A stretch of 64,000 nucleotides of DNA from Anomaloglossus baeobatrachus (Eukaryota > Chordata > Amphibia > Anura > Aromobatidae): positions 183,617,296-183,681,295 of the forward strand of contig NC_134360.1 in the NCBI RefSeq assembly GCF_048569485.1, in the 5' to 3' direction. The notes below the pieces were generated by a model. The model ran no database searches, was not told where the DNA came from, and saw only the letters and a program-made list of their open reading frames with translations. The translations under genes were made by a program, and so were the position numbers. Below, piece after piece: positions 12,661 through 23,191 of this stretch. How positions within the stretch are numbered: position 1 is the first letter of the stretch; each line of letters begins with the position of its first letter.

Positions 12661-12817
12661 TCATACCTTTTCCAGGATACAGCAAGGGTCTGTCGCACAC
12701 CTATGATAAGCTGGTATACTTTTGCACCGAGCATTCTTACAGAGTTTTGGATATGGTTGAATCCGTATGATTACTCCTGTACCCACCCAGGGACTGCTTT
12801 TGGACGTCCCATGGTCC

Positions 12818-12911
12818 TGTGTCCCCCAATGAAAGCGATAGAGAAAGAAGGATTTTTGTGTACTCACCGTAAAATCTTTCTCGGAGTCTTCATTGGGGGA
12901 CACAGCACCCA
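12818..12911. repeat. Internal complementary region of DIRS element 1
   Basis: Its reverse complement reads as the element's right end (AATGAAGACTC...GTGAGTACACAAAAATCC) running straight into the left end (CTCTATCGCTTTCATTGGGG). That is the circle junction expected for DIRS replication. Confidence 0.9.
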
Positions 12912-13000
12912 CCCCGTTTGGATATTCGGTTGCTCTTAGTTTGCCGGATGTTACTGGTTCTTTATGGGAACACGTTCTTCTGTACCCGGCTTATTTAGGT

Positions 13001-13002
<2 letters not shown>

Positions 13003-13053
<51 letters not shown>

Positions 13054-13057
13054 ATAT
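13003..13057. repeat. (TA)n microsatellite
   Basis: About 25 TA units with a short imperfect extension, between the internal complementary region and the right terminal repeat of DIRS element 1. Confidence 0.95.
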
Positions 13058-13804
13058 AGTATAGGTTTAGATAATAACAAGAAACACACAGTATCTTATC
13101 TTGATTAGTTATGGTTGTTCACGTTTCTCCTACTACTGCTTGTACACTAAACTGGCATAGATCCGCCTCCGGCTCAGGGTGTACACTGCTAGGGAGGAGC
13201 TAACTTTTTTTTGTCTACTTAGTGTCCGCCTCCTAGTCACAGCAGCATACACCCATGGTCCTGTGTCCCCCAATGAAGACTCAGAGAAAGAGATTTTACG
13301 GTGAGTACACAAAAATCCTTCTTTTTACTCACCCGGCTCCAGCGATGTCCTCTGCAGCCCGTGCAGCTTGCTGCTTCTGAGCTGGCTCATTACTGTCGCG
13401 CATATTCATGATGCACGACACAGCCGACCCGGAAGCAGCTGCTGCGGGGGTCAGCGCCGGCCAGATGCTGCACCGCGGGAGCGATCAGCACCATGGAGAG
13501 CGGAAGCGCGCACAGGTGAGTTAATCTCGAAGTGCAATCACAGGCCACTGAGAACGGAGCCCGGATTGCACTTAGACAACCCACGTGTGCTGTAATTCAT
13601 GGCACATGGAGGGACATGTGCGTGTTTTACACGCCAGTGAAAAACGTAAGTGTTTTTCACTGACGTGTGAAAAGAGCCTTACTGAAGCACTAAATTGGTT
13701 TTGTAACCTCATTGAGCTTTGAACTTCATAGGCAGGTGTATCCAATCATGAGAAAAGGTATTTAAGGTGGCCACTTGCAAGTTGTTCTCCTATTTGAATT
13801 TCCT

Positions 13805-14841
13805 ATGAAGAGTGGCATCATGGGCTCCTTATAACTCTCAAATGATCTGAAAACAAAGATTATTCAACATAATTGTTCAGGGGAAGGATACAAAAAGTTG
13901 TCTCAGAGATTTAAACTGTCAGTTTCCACTGTGAGGAACATAGTAAGGAAATGGAAGAACACAGGTACAGTTCTTGTTAAGCCCAGAAGTGGCAGGCCAA
14001 GAAAAATATCAGAAAGGCAGAGAAGAAGAATGGTGAGAACAGTCAAGGATAATCCACAGACCACCTCCAAAGACCTGCAGCATCATCTTGCTGCAGATGG
14101 TGTCAATGTGCATCAGTCAACAATACAGCGCACTTTGCACAAAGAGAAGCTGTATGGGAGAGTGATGCGAAAGAAGCAGTTTCTGCAAGCACGCCACAAA
14201 CAGAGTCACCTGAGGTATGCAAAAGCACATTTGGACAAGCCAGTTACATTTTGGACGAAGCTCCTGTGAATTGATGAAACAAAGATTGAGTTGTTTGGTC
14301 ATACAAAAAGGCGTTATGCATGGAGGCAAAAAAACACGGCATTCCAAGAAAAGCACTTGCTACCCACAGTAAAATTTGGTGGAGGTTGCTTCATGCTTTG
14401 GGGCTGTGTGGCCAATGCAAGCACCGGGAATCTTGTTAAAGTTGAGGGTCGCATGGATTCAACTCAGTATCAGCAGATTCTTGACAGTAATGTGCAAGAA
14501 TCAGTGACGAAGTTGAAGTTACATAGGGGATGAATATTTCAGCAAGACAATGATCCAAATCTACTCAGGCATTCATGCAGAGGAACAATTGCAATGTTCT
14601 GGAATGGCCATCCCAGTCCCCAGACCTGAATATCATTGAAAATCTGTGGGATGATTTGAAGCGTGCTGTCCATGCTCGGCAACCATCAAACTTAACTGAA
14701 CTGGAATTGTTTTGTAAACAGGAATGGTCAAATATACCTTCATCCAGGATCCAGAAACTCATTAAAAGCTACAGGAAGAGACTAGAGGCTGATTTTTGCA
14801 AAAGGAGGATCTATAAAATATTAATGTCATTTTTATGTTGA
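13805..14841 (+). pseudogene. Tc1-like transposase, broken
   Basis: A Tc1/mariner transposase binds the terminal repeats and cuts and pastes the element at TA. The likely start is the ATG at 13805, because it keeps the frame of the helix-turn-helix region. Visible parts in order: paired-type HTH with GYKKLSQRF and STVRNIVRKW (13880-13950), a GRPRK hinge (about 14000), the first catalytic Asp in IDETKIELF (14276), the second in QQDNDP (14542), and the catalytic Glu in NIIENLWDD (about 14633). The total length fits the family norm of about 340 residues. It is dead: TAA at codon 10, TGA replacing the usual Trp just before the first Asp (about 14268), TGA at 14531-14533, and a frameshift between 14540 and 14580. 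No promoter is evident. Confidence 0.93.
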
Positions 14842-15052
14842 GGTGCCCATACTTTTGCACCGGTCAAATTTTGTTTAAATGCGGATTGCACATTTTCTGT
14901 TAGTACAATAAACCTCATTTCAATCCAGAAATATTACTCAGTCCATCAGTTATTAGATATATGAAACTGAAATAGCTGTTGCAAAAACCCAAATTGTTAT
15001 AAAGAAAAAAGGTTAACATTAATAGGGGTGCCCAAACGTTTTCATATGACTG
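14842..15052 (-). repeat. Tc1 right terminal inverted repeat
   Basis: Reverse complement of the left repeat; it starts GGTGCCCATACTTTTGCAC and ends TTTTCATATGACTG before a TA. It follows the transposase remnant directly. Confidence 0.9.
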
Positions 15053-15054
15053 TA

Positions 15055-16250
15055 TAACAAACTTTGGTACGTCTACTTTACTTAAGCACCATTTTTTTTT
15101 TCTGGTGTTCGAAGGGTTGTCATATTAACAACAAAATTTGAAAAACAATTTTTTTTTAGGAACACCTTACATTTGAAGTGATTTTGTGGGATCTGTGACA
15201 GAACAAAAACAGTGACACCATTGTAAAAACTACTCAAACCCACGTTCAGGAAGTTTCCCATCCTCATTGCTTTAATTCCTGTAAAGCACCTAAAGGATTA
15301 ATAATGAAAATTTACTTTTTCCCACAAAAATGTTGCTTGAGCTCCAAATGTTTTCATTTTCACAAAAGGTAACAGAAGAAATTGCACAACAAATCATGTC
15401 TTATCTCCTGAGTGTATCAATATCCCATATGTGGTGGGAAAACAACTGTTTGGGCACACAGCAGAGTTCAGAAGAGGAGTGGTAGTTGACTTGTGGAACT
15501 CAAAAATGGCTGAGATAGTAGACATCATACCGCATTTGCAGAGCCCTGGATGTGCCTAAACAGTGGAACCCCCCCTCCCCCAAGTAACACCATTCTCCAA
15601 ACTACCCATTTCACAGAAATGATCTAGAGGTGTGGTGAGCACATTCAATCAGCAGATGCTTCACAGAATTTTAACATTGAGCCATGACAATAAGAAATCA
15701 TTTTTCCGACATGTTGCTTCAACCTCATTTTTCATTTTCACAAAGATAATACATTAGGCCTCAGACATTTGTGTTGCATGTACAAATAAAGTGTTAATTT
15801 ATGGGTAATTCTCAGCCACTTCATAGGTGGAGACTAACCATGGAACACTCTGCTGCCACGTGGAGGCTGACACTTATTACATCCTAAATGAAAATTGGCT
15901 TATCCCCAGCAGACGGTCCCTCTCCTGCTAGCATTAGGTTGCCTCACTTTTTTTGTAGTGTCAGTTGGAGGCAACTGAGGTCTTATTCTCAGACCAATTT
16001 TAGGCCTTGAGGCTAGGTTAGGATTACATGGTGTAATAGTCAAATTGTCTTTCCAGGAAAGGAGACAAACTCTAGCGCAGCGCCACCTATTGGAAGTAGC
16101 GATCCTAAAAGTCAAAAGTGGATTTTTAACAATCCTTTGCATATGACTTAGGATTTATGCCAGATCAGAATCCCAATTTGCAGACACGGTGTTTCAGGGT
16201 GGTTGCCCGTCGTCAGTGCAAAGTATGGGGTGTCTGATCTGGCTCATGAG
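15055..16250. other. Dispersed-repeat flank, no gene seen
   Basis: AT-rich sequence with poly-T tracts, like many degraded amphibian interspersed repeats. At about 15880-16250 a block with a 5' CAGATCAGAATCCCAATT-like segment and a CACGGTGTTTCAGGGTGGTTGCC motif looks like a SINE- or PLE-tail-like repeat in reverse orientation. I cannot assign a family. No coding evidence. Confidence 0.4.
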
Positions 16251-16623
16251 AAGCTATGTGGGGACCATGGGGGAACACTATTCTCCTTAAGGAGACTTTG
16301 CATGGTGTAATAGTGCACTCTTTCACTCATTCAGCATTGGAGAGTACAGGCTGTAATATTTCAGTTGGTATGTTTGCGCCTGTACCGCTAGATGAAGTAC
16401 CAGGGATGGTCTCCTGCCCGCTGTTTGCATGGACGAGAAGATGGAGTCAAGACTTCCACATTTCTAGTCGTAGGACCGAGCTTCTTCAATTCAAGAAAGA
16501 AGAGTGAAGTAGGTCCCTTGCAATAGCCCTGTATTGCGTTTTTTGGCATAGTAGCCTCTCTTTTTGCAGTGTCCTGGCAGGTACTCAGCCTCGTAAGGGC
16601 TGCATGACTCCCAGTGTCAGATC
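16251..16623. other. Left flank of the hAT element, no gene seen
   Basis: Moderate-GC sequence without recognisable coding motifs. It appears to continue after the hAT element at 18112, consistent with one disrupted locus. Confidence 0.4.
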
Positions 16624-18111
16624 AGGCTGTGGAGTCAGTATCTATTTTGGTGAAGTCTGTATAAAATGGACCAACTATGCCAATATATGAGAGTTAATAG
16701 AGTTCAATGCAGTATACACGTTCTTGCTATTGTAACTGACAATGCTTTAAACAGATGTATGATTAAACCTATGAAAGAGAATAATGAAGGTGAACAGCAG
16801 CTAGAAGAAAACCTCAAATTCAGTATGTTTGAGATGTGGCCCAGTCCTGTTCATGTAACCCGGAACAAACATTATTACTACAGAACAGCAGCAAAAAGAT
16901 CTTTTAGAATTAATTTTGTTGAAGGTGCTGCAAATATCTCCTATTCATCGAATGCGCTGTGTTGTGCACACGTTGCAACTGGCAATAAGCGATATGCTGG
17001 AACTCTGATTGTCAGACTGTCACTCTTGCAAAGTTAGGGGTTTTGGCAGCTATAACAAATTTCCTCAAATTGATTCCACCTTGAAAAGTCATGCTGAAAA
17101 ACGGGCAACTGTCGCTCAAGCCACTCGGAGGGGCAGCACTTAATGATTAAGCTGAAACCCTTTCTTCTAGACATGGCCAACCTATAAAATTACAAGCTGA
17201 GGATTTAACTCCTGGCATTTTCATAAAGGAGTAGAAGAACTTGCCGTTTTGCCTGTCCTAAAGTGGAGGTTTTATTGCAGATGGCATTGCTACTTCCATG
17301 AAGCAGAGAGACACGATTAGAAAATAAAATTCTTCTGGCAGCTGTTTATGTGGACTCAAGTTATTGTATATTGCTGGATGATTAACAGCTTACTGAGGGA
17401 AAAGAAACAGCAGTTCGGATGAGCGGCTACAGGACTGCCAAGAGCAAGAGACAATGGGTCATGCCAGTGCTACTGCTGCAGTATCTTTAATCTCATAAGA
17501 GGAGTTTAATTTTGAAAAGTATTTGGATGACAGAGCAGGCAAAGCTTTGCCACAGGGGGAAAAAAAAAAATTCCACTCCCATAGCAAACAGTGACCATAT
17601 TTCAGGAAGTTTTCTCTTGCTCTCCCAGTAGAAAAGTTCAAACGTTCATCAAAACTGACTGTGCATGAGCACTTTATAGCCTGAAATTGGTTAAGATGTT
17701 GCCCATGTGGTTACAGCTTTGCCACCAACCCAAGTTAGTGTAGAGAGGTTGTTCTCTGGCCTTAAAATAATTAGGTCAGATTTGAGATCATCTATGAAGG
17801 AGGATCTGATGGAGGTGATACTATTTCTCAGAATAAATTCATAGACTGCAGCAATGTTATTCCATATGTTTTTGAAGAAGACTGTTCCCCCCCAAAAAAA
17901 ACTTACTGCATAGTGTATTGCACATTTACAATTTGTTAAAGTTTGTTATGTTCTAAAGCTGTATTGCAATAAATATATTTTATGTTCTAACTAGCTTGAT
18001 TTTTGCAGCAAAATAATGATTACAAGCCTGACGTTACAATTTTACTAAGGTAGTTTTATCACTTTAACATGAGGGAGCCAGAGGGTTTGGCTTACTGACT
18101 CTGCAGCCCTG
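16624..18111 (+). mobile_element. hAT DNA transposon, decayed
   Basis: The ends are CAGGCTGTGGAGTCAGTA at the left and the complement of CAGGGCTGCAGAGTCAGTAA at the right, a well-known hAT terminus type. Flanking bases share only CAGAT of a presumed 8 bp duplication (before 16624 and after 18111), so the target repeat has decayed. It contains a recognisable but dead transposase (16666-17844). The full-length autonomous form would be larger, so this copy is internally deleted. Confidence 0.85.
16666..17844 (+). pseudogene. hAT transposase, broken
   Basis: hAT transposases cut and paste DNA using an RNase H-like core split by a helical insertion. Visible parts: HVLAIVTDNALN near 16720 fits the conserved TDNxxN block around a catalytic Asp; MRCVVHTLQLAI near 16955 fits the CxxHxLNL block in another frame; VSVERLFSGLKIIRSDLRSS near 17735 is the C-terminal dimerisation domain, ending in ILFLRINS and TAG at 17842-17844. 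The zinc-finger BED region is missing or unrecognisable. At least one frameshift lies between 16900 and 16990 and several stops follow, including TAG at 17035-17037. The part from 17040 to 17690 is poorly preserved. Not functional. Confidence 0.85.
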
Positions 18112-18480
18112 ATCCAGATAGCACTTCACTTCTTTCCTGGGTGAGTCAGACTTGCTGGTCATTCTATAGTGCACACCACATAATTTGCGATCTACAGCCG
18201 CTCCAACCACCCACCTTTCTCAGCGCTTCTGAACCTCAAGAAGAGAATTATAGAAGGAATGTCATGTGAACAATTCAGACAGCGTGAGTGGTACTATATG
18301 GTGCTCTGGCCACGTTCCACGGCTGGTCAGACCTAAAAACAGGTTACGCTCAGGAGTCACAGTATCCTGTCTAGACTCCCATGTGACAGGCAGCTACGCT
18401 GTGCTCTGTTAGGCCTGTTTCACATGTCAGTGTGCATGGCCCATTTAACTGGCTGAGTTTTTGAGACCCCTGCTTTAAAG
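18112..18480. other. Non-coding flank, no gene seen
   Basis: Resumes the sequence interrupted by the hAT element. No coding or RNA motif. A short GGCCTGTTTCACATGTCAGTG near 18411 resembles the Harbinger-type terminus seen at 5764, but no partner end is visible. Confidence 0.4.
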
Positions 18481-18481
18481 T

Positions 18482-19758
18482 ATGTGAAGGTAACTCGTCC
18501 GCCCCAGGGCTTTAGGTGACACGTGTCGGGCACGACTAGTCCGGGCTAGTCAGCGGTGGTGGGGCCCGGCTCCGTGACCCTGGCGGAGTCAATTAATGTG
18601 GCAGTATTGGGGGAAGATGGTAATAAAGTTTGTATAAGATTCATGACGCCACCTGTGGAGCCGCTGCTGCTGGACAGGACCTCCGGGGCTGGTGTTATGG
18701 CAGCTGAGGTGTTTCTTGCTCCCCACAGGTGGAGCAGGTACCCCGAGGCATCAATTTGTAAAGTCTATGGTGTATGTTGATGAGGTGCAGGATAAAGCAG
18801 ACGACACAGGGCTTGCAGTTAAGATGTTTTACTCACTGTTGCGTTGACCAGTTACCCGTGGTATGCCGGGATTCACTGTTGCGGGCCTCCGCCGATCCCG
18901 AGCAGTTCAAAGGTCAGTACCGGTGCACCCCTCAATGTGCCATCCCTGGCCGTCTCACTACCGCCAACCTTCACCAGACTGTCCTGCGCCTCCACCACCG
19001 AGCCTGTCCAAAGGGTGTCTGACTTCGGTCCTTTTATTGCTCCCCCTTGCAGGTGATGGGCGGCAGGTTGGGGCCTCGGGTGCCTGAAGCAATCTCCCGA
19101 GCCTTCGGATTACTAAAGTGAAATGTTTTACTCCTTTAGCCTGGGGACCAGATTCCTCCACCCCGGTGTTCTTTGTGGAACAAGTCCACGGAGGCCTCCC
19201 GCACATCCTTGGCAGTCTGGAACCCTTTTCCTCCTCTTCGGTATCACCTGGACCTAGCAGGGCCCCAGGGTCTTCACCACAAAAACCCAGTCTCCTCACT
19301 CCTTTCTCTCAGACTTTCTGTCACAGACCCTCTCGTCCTCCTGTCAACTTCTGACAGACTGCCTAGTTCAAACTTGAACTAACCGGTTATCCTAACTGAC
19401 CCACTGACTCCTCCTACACTCCCCCTTGCCAGGCTCCACCCCTCCAGGACAGTGATTGGGACTTAACACTAGAAGTCCCAGAGAGGGGTCATTTAACATT
19501 TCTACCATTGAAACCCTATGGAGCTCGAAGTTCCTGGGACTTCTAGTGTTAAGGCCCCATAACCAGGTATACTGGTCGCTACTCCCAGCATTAATGGGGT
19601 ACCTGCCTTAAACCCTGACCCAGTGTGTGTCCTAACAATTGGTGTGTGCAGGTTGTCTGTGAACCGGTAGATGACCCCCTTCCTACTCAGGATCGGATAC
19701 CACACCTCTGGCTGAGGTGCAGTACCTCTGTGGCGACGAAAGCCTCAGGGGCGCCACA
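18482..19758. mobile_element. Probable solo LTR (fossil)
   Basis: A 1.28 kb block begins TGTGAAGGTAACTC and ends GGGGCGCCACA, that is TG...CA, and is flanked by the 4 bp direct repeat AGTA. It has no coding capacity and no second copy in the window, which fits a solo LTR left by recombination. The strand is unresolved. A piggyBac-type MITE lies inside it. The alternative is a non-LTR repeat with coincidental ends. Confidence 0.5.
19467..19548. mobile_element. piggyBac-type MITE, 82 bp
   Basis: Inverted ends CACTAGAAGTCCCAG and CTGGGACTTCTAGTG are flanked on both sides by TTAA (19463-19466 and 19549-19552), the strict piggyBac target. It is far too short to code. The ends match perfectly over 15 bases, so it is well preserved. 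Confidence 0.88.
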
Positions 19759-20037
19759 AGTACTGTAAGATATGTACATACACTGTAGAAGTTCTCAAAC
19801 TGTGTTTGCACTTATAGTGACATTCGCTGGCTCCAGACCCTCCTGCACATATCCCACCCACCCTGTGGCCTGTATAGTGTACACAGAGCTGAGCAATCAC
19901 ATCTGCCTTAGACGCTCCCTCAGCCGTTCTGGCTGTAGCCTGTTGCCCGGTGTATGAGTGTAGAGCATTGAGATGCAATTTTGCGTTAAAGCGTAATCGT
20001 TGTTTTAATTATTTTATAATGGAATAGTGCAAATGAA
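19759..20037. other. Non-coding, no gene seen
   Basis: Short segment between the solo LTR and DIRS element 2. No motif recognised; its continuation should be at 33284 on the other side of the DIRS insertion. Confidence 0.45.
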
Positions 20038-20373
20038 AGAAGGAAATTTTGTTTAACTTACCGTAAATTCCTTTTCTTCTAGCTCCTATTGGGAGACCCA
20101 GACAATTGGGTGTATAGCTTCTGCCTCCGGAGGCCACACAAAGTATTACACTTAAAAAAGTGTAACCCCTCCCCTCTGCCTATACACCCTCCCGTGGATC
20201 ACGGGCTCCTCAGTTTGGGTGCAAAAGCAGGAAGGAGAAAACTTATAAATTGGTCTAGTGTAAATTCAATCCGAAGGATGTTCGGAGAACTGAAACCATG
20301 AACCAAAAGAACAATTCAACATGAACAACATGTGTACACAAAAGAACAACAGCCCGAAGGGAACAGGGGCGGG

Positions 20374-20480
20374 TGCTGGGTCTCCCAATAGGAGCTAGAA
20401 GAAAAGGAATTTACGGTAAGTAAACAAAATTCCCTTCTTCTTTGTCGCTCCATTGGGAGACCCAGACAATTGGGACGTCC
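20374..20480. repeat. Internal complementary region of DIRS element 2
   Basis: Contains both outer ends joined: TTTACGGTAAGTAAACAAAA runs into CTTTGTCGCTCCATTGGGAG. It lies just inside the left terminal repeat, downstream of the recombinase. Confidence 0.9.
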
Positions 20481-20541
20481 AATAGCAGTCCCTGGGTGGG
20501 TAAAAGAATAACTCAATAAAAAGAGCTGAAACGGCCCCCTC

Positions 20542-20903
20542 TTACAGGTGGGCCACCGCCGCCTGAGGGACTCGCCTACCTAGACTGACGTCTGCCGAAG
20601 CATAGGTATGCACTTGATAGTGTTTCGTGAAAGTGTGCAGACTAGACCACGTAGCTGCCTGACACACCTGCTGAGCCGTAGCCCGGTGCCGCAATGCCCA
20701 GGACGCACCCACGGCTCTGGTAGAATGGGCTTTCAGCCCTGAAGGAAGCGGAAGCCCAGAAGAACGGTAGGCTTCGAGAATCTGTTCCTTGATCCACCGA
20801 GCCAAGGTTGACTTGGAAGCCTGCGAACCCTTACGCTGGCCAGCGACAAAGAGCGCATCTGAACGGCGCAGGGGCGCCGTGCGAGACACGTAGAGCCGGA
20901 GTG
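20542..20903 (-). pseudogene. Recombinase C-terminal part of DIRS element 2 (fossil)
   Basis: Carries the catalytic half of a DIRS tyrosine recombinase: the HxxR box in KAHSTRAVGASW and the Tyr region WSSLHTFTKHYQVHTYASAD. The remainder lies beyond the retroviral insertion at 28446-29057. The copy is inactivated by that insertion. Confidence 0.9.
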
Positions 20904-20907
20904 CTCT

Positions 20908-21380
20908 TGATAAGGCCGTAATTTAGGTTGATGCAATCTAATCATGCATCCCTCTTAAACTGTCTGCAGTCCAAATTATGAGTCACTCGTGGTAGCATGC
21001 ATAACCACTATCTTTCACACACACCAGAGAGACGTGCTCAGATATGAATAGAAAGTAAGACTGATTTATTTCCGGAAGTTGTACAAATATATATAACCTT
21101 ATTGGCTAGGTGCCAAGAATACGTAACACGTCTCCTATTGGATAAAGTAGAACAGCTTATTCTGTGATATACAATTTACTGTAATGTGCTTGGTTCCTCA
21201 TTTATATTAAGCAATGTCAGCATGATTCACTGGTCACAAGAATAGCCCAGACTGTCTGTCTGAGTCTTATGCCAAGAGATATGTGGGGTACAGTTCAAAC
21301 AACATCTTAAATCTTGTTCTTTATGGATATCTCCATGTAACTCCTATATACTCATAATAATGATAATCTTGTCCATAACA
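20908..21380 (-). repeat. 3' LTR of the endogenous retrovirus
   Basis: Essentially identical to 27969-28441. It follows the purine-rich tract on the minus strand and has TG...CA ends. Confidence 0.93.
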
Positions 21381-21396
21381 GTCCCCCCTTTGGAGA
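21381..21396 (-). other. Retroviral polypurine tract
   Basis: On the minus strand the bases before the 3' LTR read CTCCAAAGGGGGGGAC. A purine-rich tract at this place primes plus-strand DNA synthesis in retroviruses. Confidence 0.8.
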
Positions 21397-21786
21397 TAGC
21401 CAAAAAGTCTTTCCTTACTTTTCCCGAGTCTATTGATCTGTCCTACTGCCGATGGTTACCTCACTCACATACGAGATACCCCATCCCTTGTGGATGAATC
21501 TTCCCACCCAACAGACTATCAGGAAAAAATGTGGAGGAAGAAAGCGCAAAATAGGGTCTTATCTGGTGGACAAGAGATTAAAATGTAAAGAGACAGGTAC
21601 TCACCTGTTTCCGTTGTGACAGGCACAACTCCTCTGCGAGCATTTAGGCAGAAAGTGCATATGGTGGTCAGCTGCAGCCCCGATGGGAAAGTAGATCACA
21701 AGATGTATGAGAAAAACGGGTTTGATGCTGCGCTAAAAACCACAACTCCAGGGGATTTGATGAAATCCTTTTCTTTATTTGCACGG

Positions 21787-21828
21787 GTCAACGCGTTTCG
21801 AAGGCACAGCCGCCTTCTTCATCAGGAC
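21787..21828 (-). ncRNA. Hammerhead-ribozyme-like motif, left arm
   Basis: The mirror copy of the motif at 23150-23191, read on the minus strand: CTGATGA, a stem of GAAGGC/GCCTTC, GAAAC, a short palindromic ACGCGT stem, then T as the presumed cleavage base. Confidence 0.6.
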
Positions 21829-23149
21829 AATACAAAGCAAAAAAGAACAGCATAACACATGTTGCTGCACACAGTGAGATATATAGTAATGAACAAGCAA
21901 CAGGAATGACGTCAGAAGACCAGTGACTAATCGCCACGTGGAGTTCTCAGAGTAGAGAAAAAAAAGCGGGTGTAACTATGAGATGAGAAAAAAGGAAAAA
22001 AAGGAAAAAAAAAAAGGGAGGGTGTAACCAGTATTGGTCTCAAAGGTGCTGGAAAAATACATTGATAACATTAAATTAATGAAAATAAATTGTGAAAAAT
22101 ATATATATGCACATGTATGTATATCTGCAAAAAAATATACACATGCATAAAAAGCTGCAAAAATATGAATTTATATAAATAAAAATGAATTAATAAGAAA
22201 TATATGAAAAGTGTACAGTGAACACATGAAGGTATCTGATATATCCATATTCTTCTTCAAAAAGGAGTGATAACTGTTGGATAAAAATATTGTTTAAGGG
22301 GTTTAATTTATTAGATTCATTAAAGCGACCGATAAAGTATATTTGGTGCAGGACTATTTTTCCCTATCTTTAGCCTTCGCAGGCATATTTCTTAATCCTT
22401 CCCTTTGCTGCGTTTATTTTTTATTTTTTATTTTTTCCTTTTACACATGTGTTTTTTCCCTTTTTCCCACGCTCTGTCCGCACATTACCCTTGCGAGCGG
22501 GTCCCTGTGATAATGAGCTGGGTCAGCTCACGCATGCTCAGTATCTCTTTTTCCCACGGTCTTGTTTGAACTTTCTTCACCTCGATCTAGATAAGGGTTC
22601 TCCACACTTGTTCAACCACAATAGTCCTGCACCAAATATACTTTATCGGTCGCTTTAATGAATCTAATAAATTAAACCCCTTAAACAATATTTTTATCCA
22701 ACAGTTATCACTCCTTTTTGAAGAAGAATATGGATATATCAGATACCTTCATGTGTTCACTGTACACTTTTCATATATTTCTTATTAATTCATTTTTATT
22801 TATATAAATTCATATTTTTGCAGCTTTTTATGCATGTGTATATTTTTTTGCAGATATACATACATGTGCATATATATATTTTTCACAATTTATTTTCATT
22901 AATTTAATGTTATCAATGTATTTTTCCAGCACCTTTGAGACCAATACTGGTTACACCCTCCCTTTTTTTTTTTCCTTTTTTTCCTTTTTTCTCATCTCAC
23001 AGTTACACCCGCTTTTTTTTCTCTACTCTGAGAACTCCACGTGGCGATTAGTCACTGGTCTTCTGACGTCATTCCTGTTGCTTGTTCATTACTATATATC
23101 TCACTGTGTGCAGCAACATGTGTTATGCTGTTCTTTTTTGCTTTGTATT

Positions 23150-23191
23150 GTCCTGATGAAGAAGGCGGCTGTGCCTTCGAAACGCGTTGAC
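23150..23191 (+). ncRNA. Hammerhead-ribozyme-like motif, right arm
   Basis: Order of elements: GTC, CTGATGA, A, stem GAAGGC with GCCTTC around a GGCTGT loop, GAAA, the palindrome ACGCGT sharing its first A with GAAA, T, then GAC. GTC and GAC can pair as a three-base helix I. The core matches the hammerhead consensus, except for one extra A before helix II and a very short helix I. Minimal hammerheads of this kind are known from Penelope-like elements. Self-cleavage is not shown. Confidence 0.6.

Larger units (their letters stand above)
6053..13323 (+). mobile_element. DIRS-type retrotransposon 1 (old, fossil)
   Basis: DIRS elements move by reverse transcription and integrate with a tyrosine recombinase, leaving no target duplication. 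Inverted terminal repeats lie at about 6053-6207 and 13146-13300, and an internal complementary region (12818-12911) equals the right and left outer ends joined. Recognisable parts, plus strand: Gag-like 9040-10190, RT-RNase H about 9950-11600, tyrosine recombinase 11650-12660. A hAT MITE interrupts the 5' part. No target duplication is seen. Coding parts are heavily decayed, with dozens of breaks, and the termini differ from the other four DIRS copies. This is the oldest DIRS element here. Confidence 0.9.
5764..13678. mobile_element. Harbinger-like MITE carrying a DIRS insertion
   Basis: Terminal inverted repeats GGCCCCTTTCACACGTCAGTG at the left and its near complement (CACTGACGTGTGAAAAGAGCC) at the right are flanked by TTA on both sides (5761-5763 and 13679-13681). 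A three-base TWA target duplication is the PIF/Harbinger signature. Excluding the DIRS element (6053-13323), only about 0.65 kb belongs to it, and that part has no coding capacity, so it is non-autonomous. Extra inverted segments near the left end (CCAGAATCACTGAC) are typical of such MITEs. The assignment rests on termini and target site, not on a transposase. Confidence 0.8.
5506..15052 (+). mobile_element. Tc1-like DNA transposon, interrupted by a nested stack
   Basis: Long terminal inverted repeats of about 210 bp lie at 5506-5715 and 14842-15052, both ending in the pattern GTCATATGAAA...TTTGGGCACC and flanked by TA (5504-5505, 15053-15054). Without the 7.9 kb Harbinger-like insertion (5764-13678) the element is about 1.6 kb, the normal Tc1 size. 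It encodes a DD34E-type transposase on the plus strand at 13805-14841, which is broken. The two inverted repeats differ at several positions, so the copy is not recent. It is the outermost and therefore oldest member of the nest. Confidence 0.92.

Noticed and set aside
18411-18440. Second Harbinger-type MITE
   Set aside because: Only one end-like segment (GGCCTGTTTCACATGTCAGTG) is present; no partner end or TTA pair was found.
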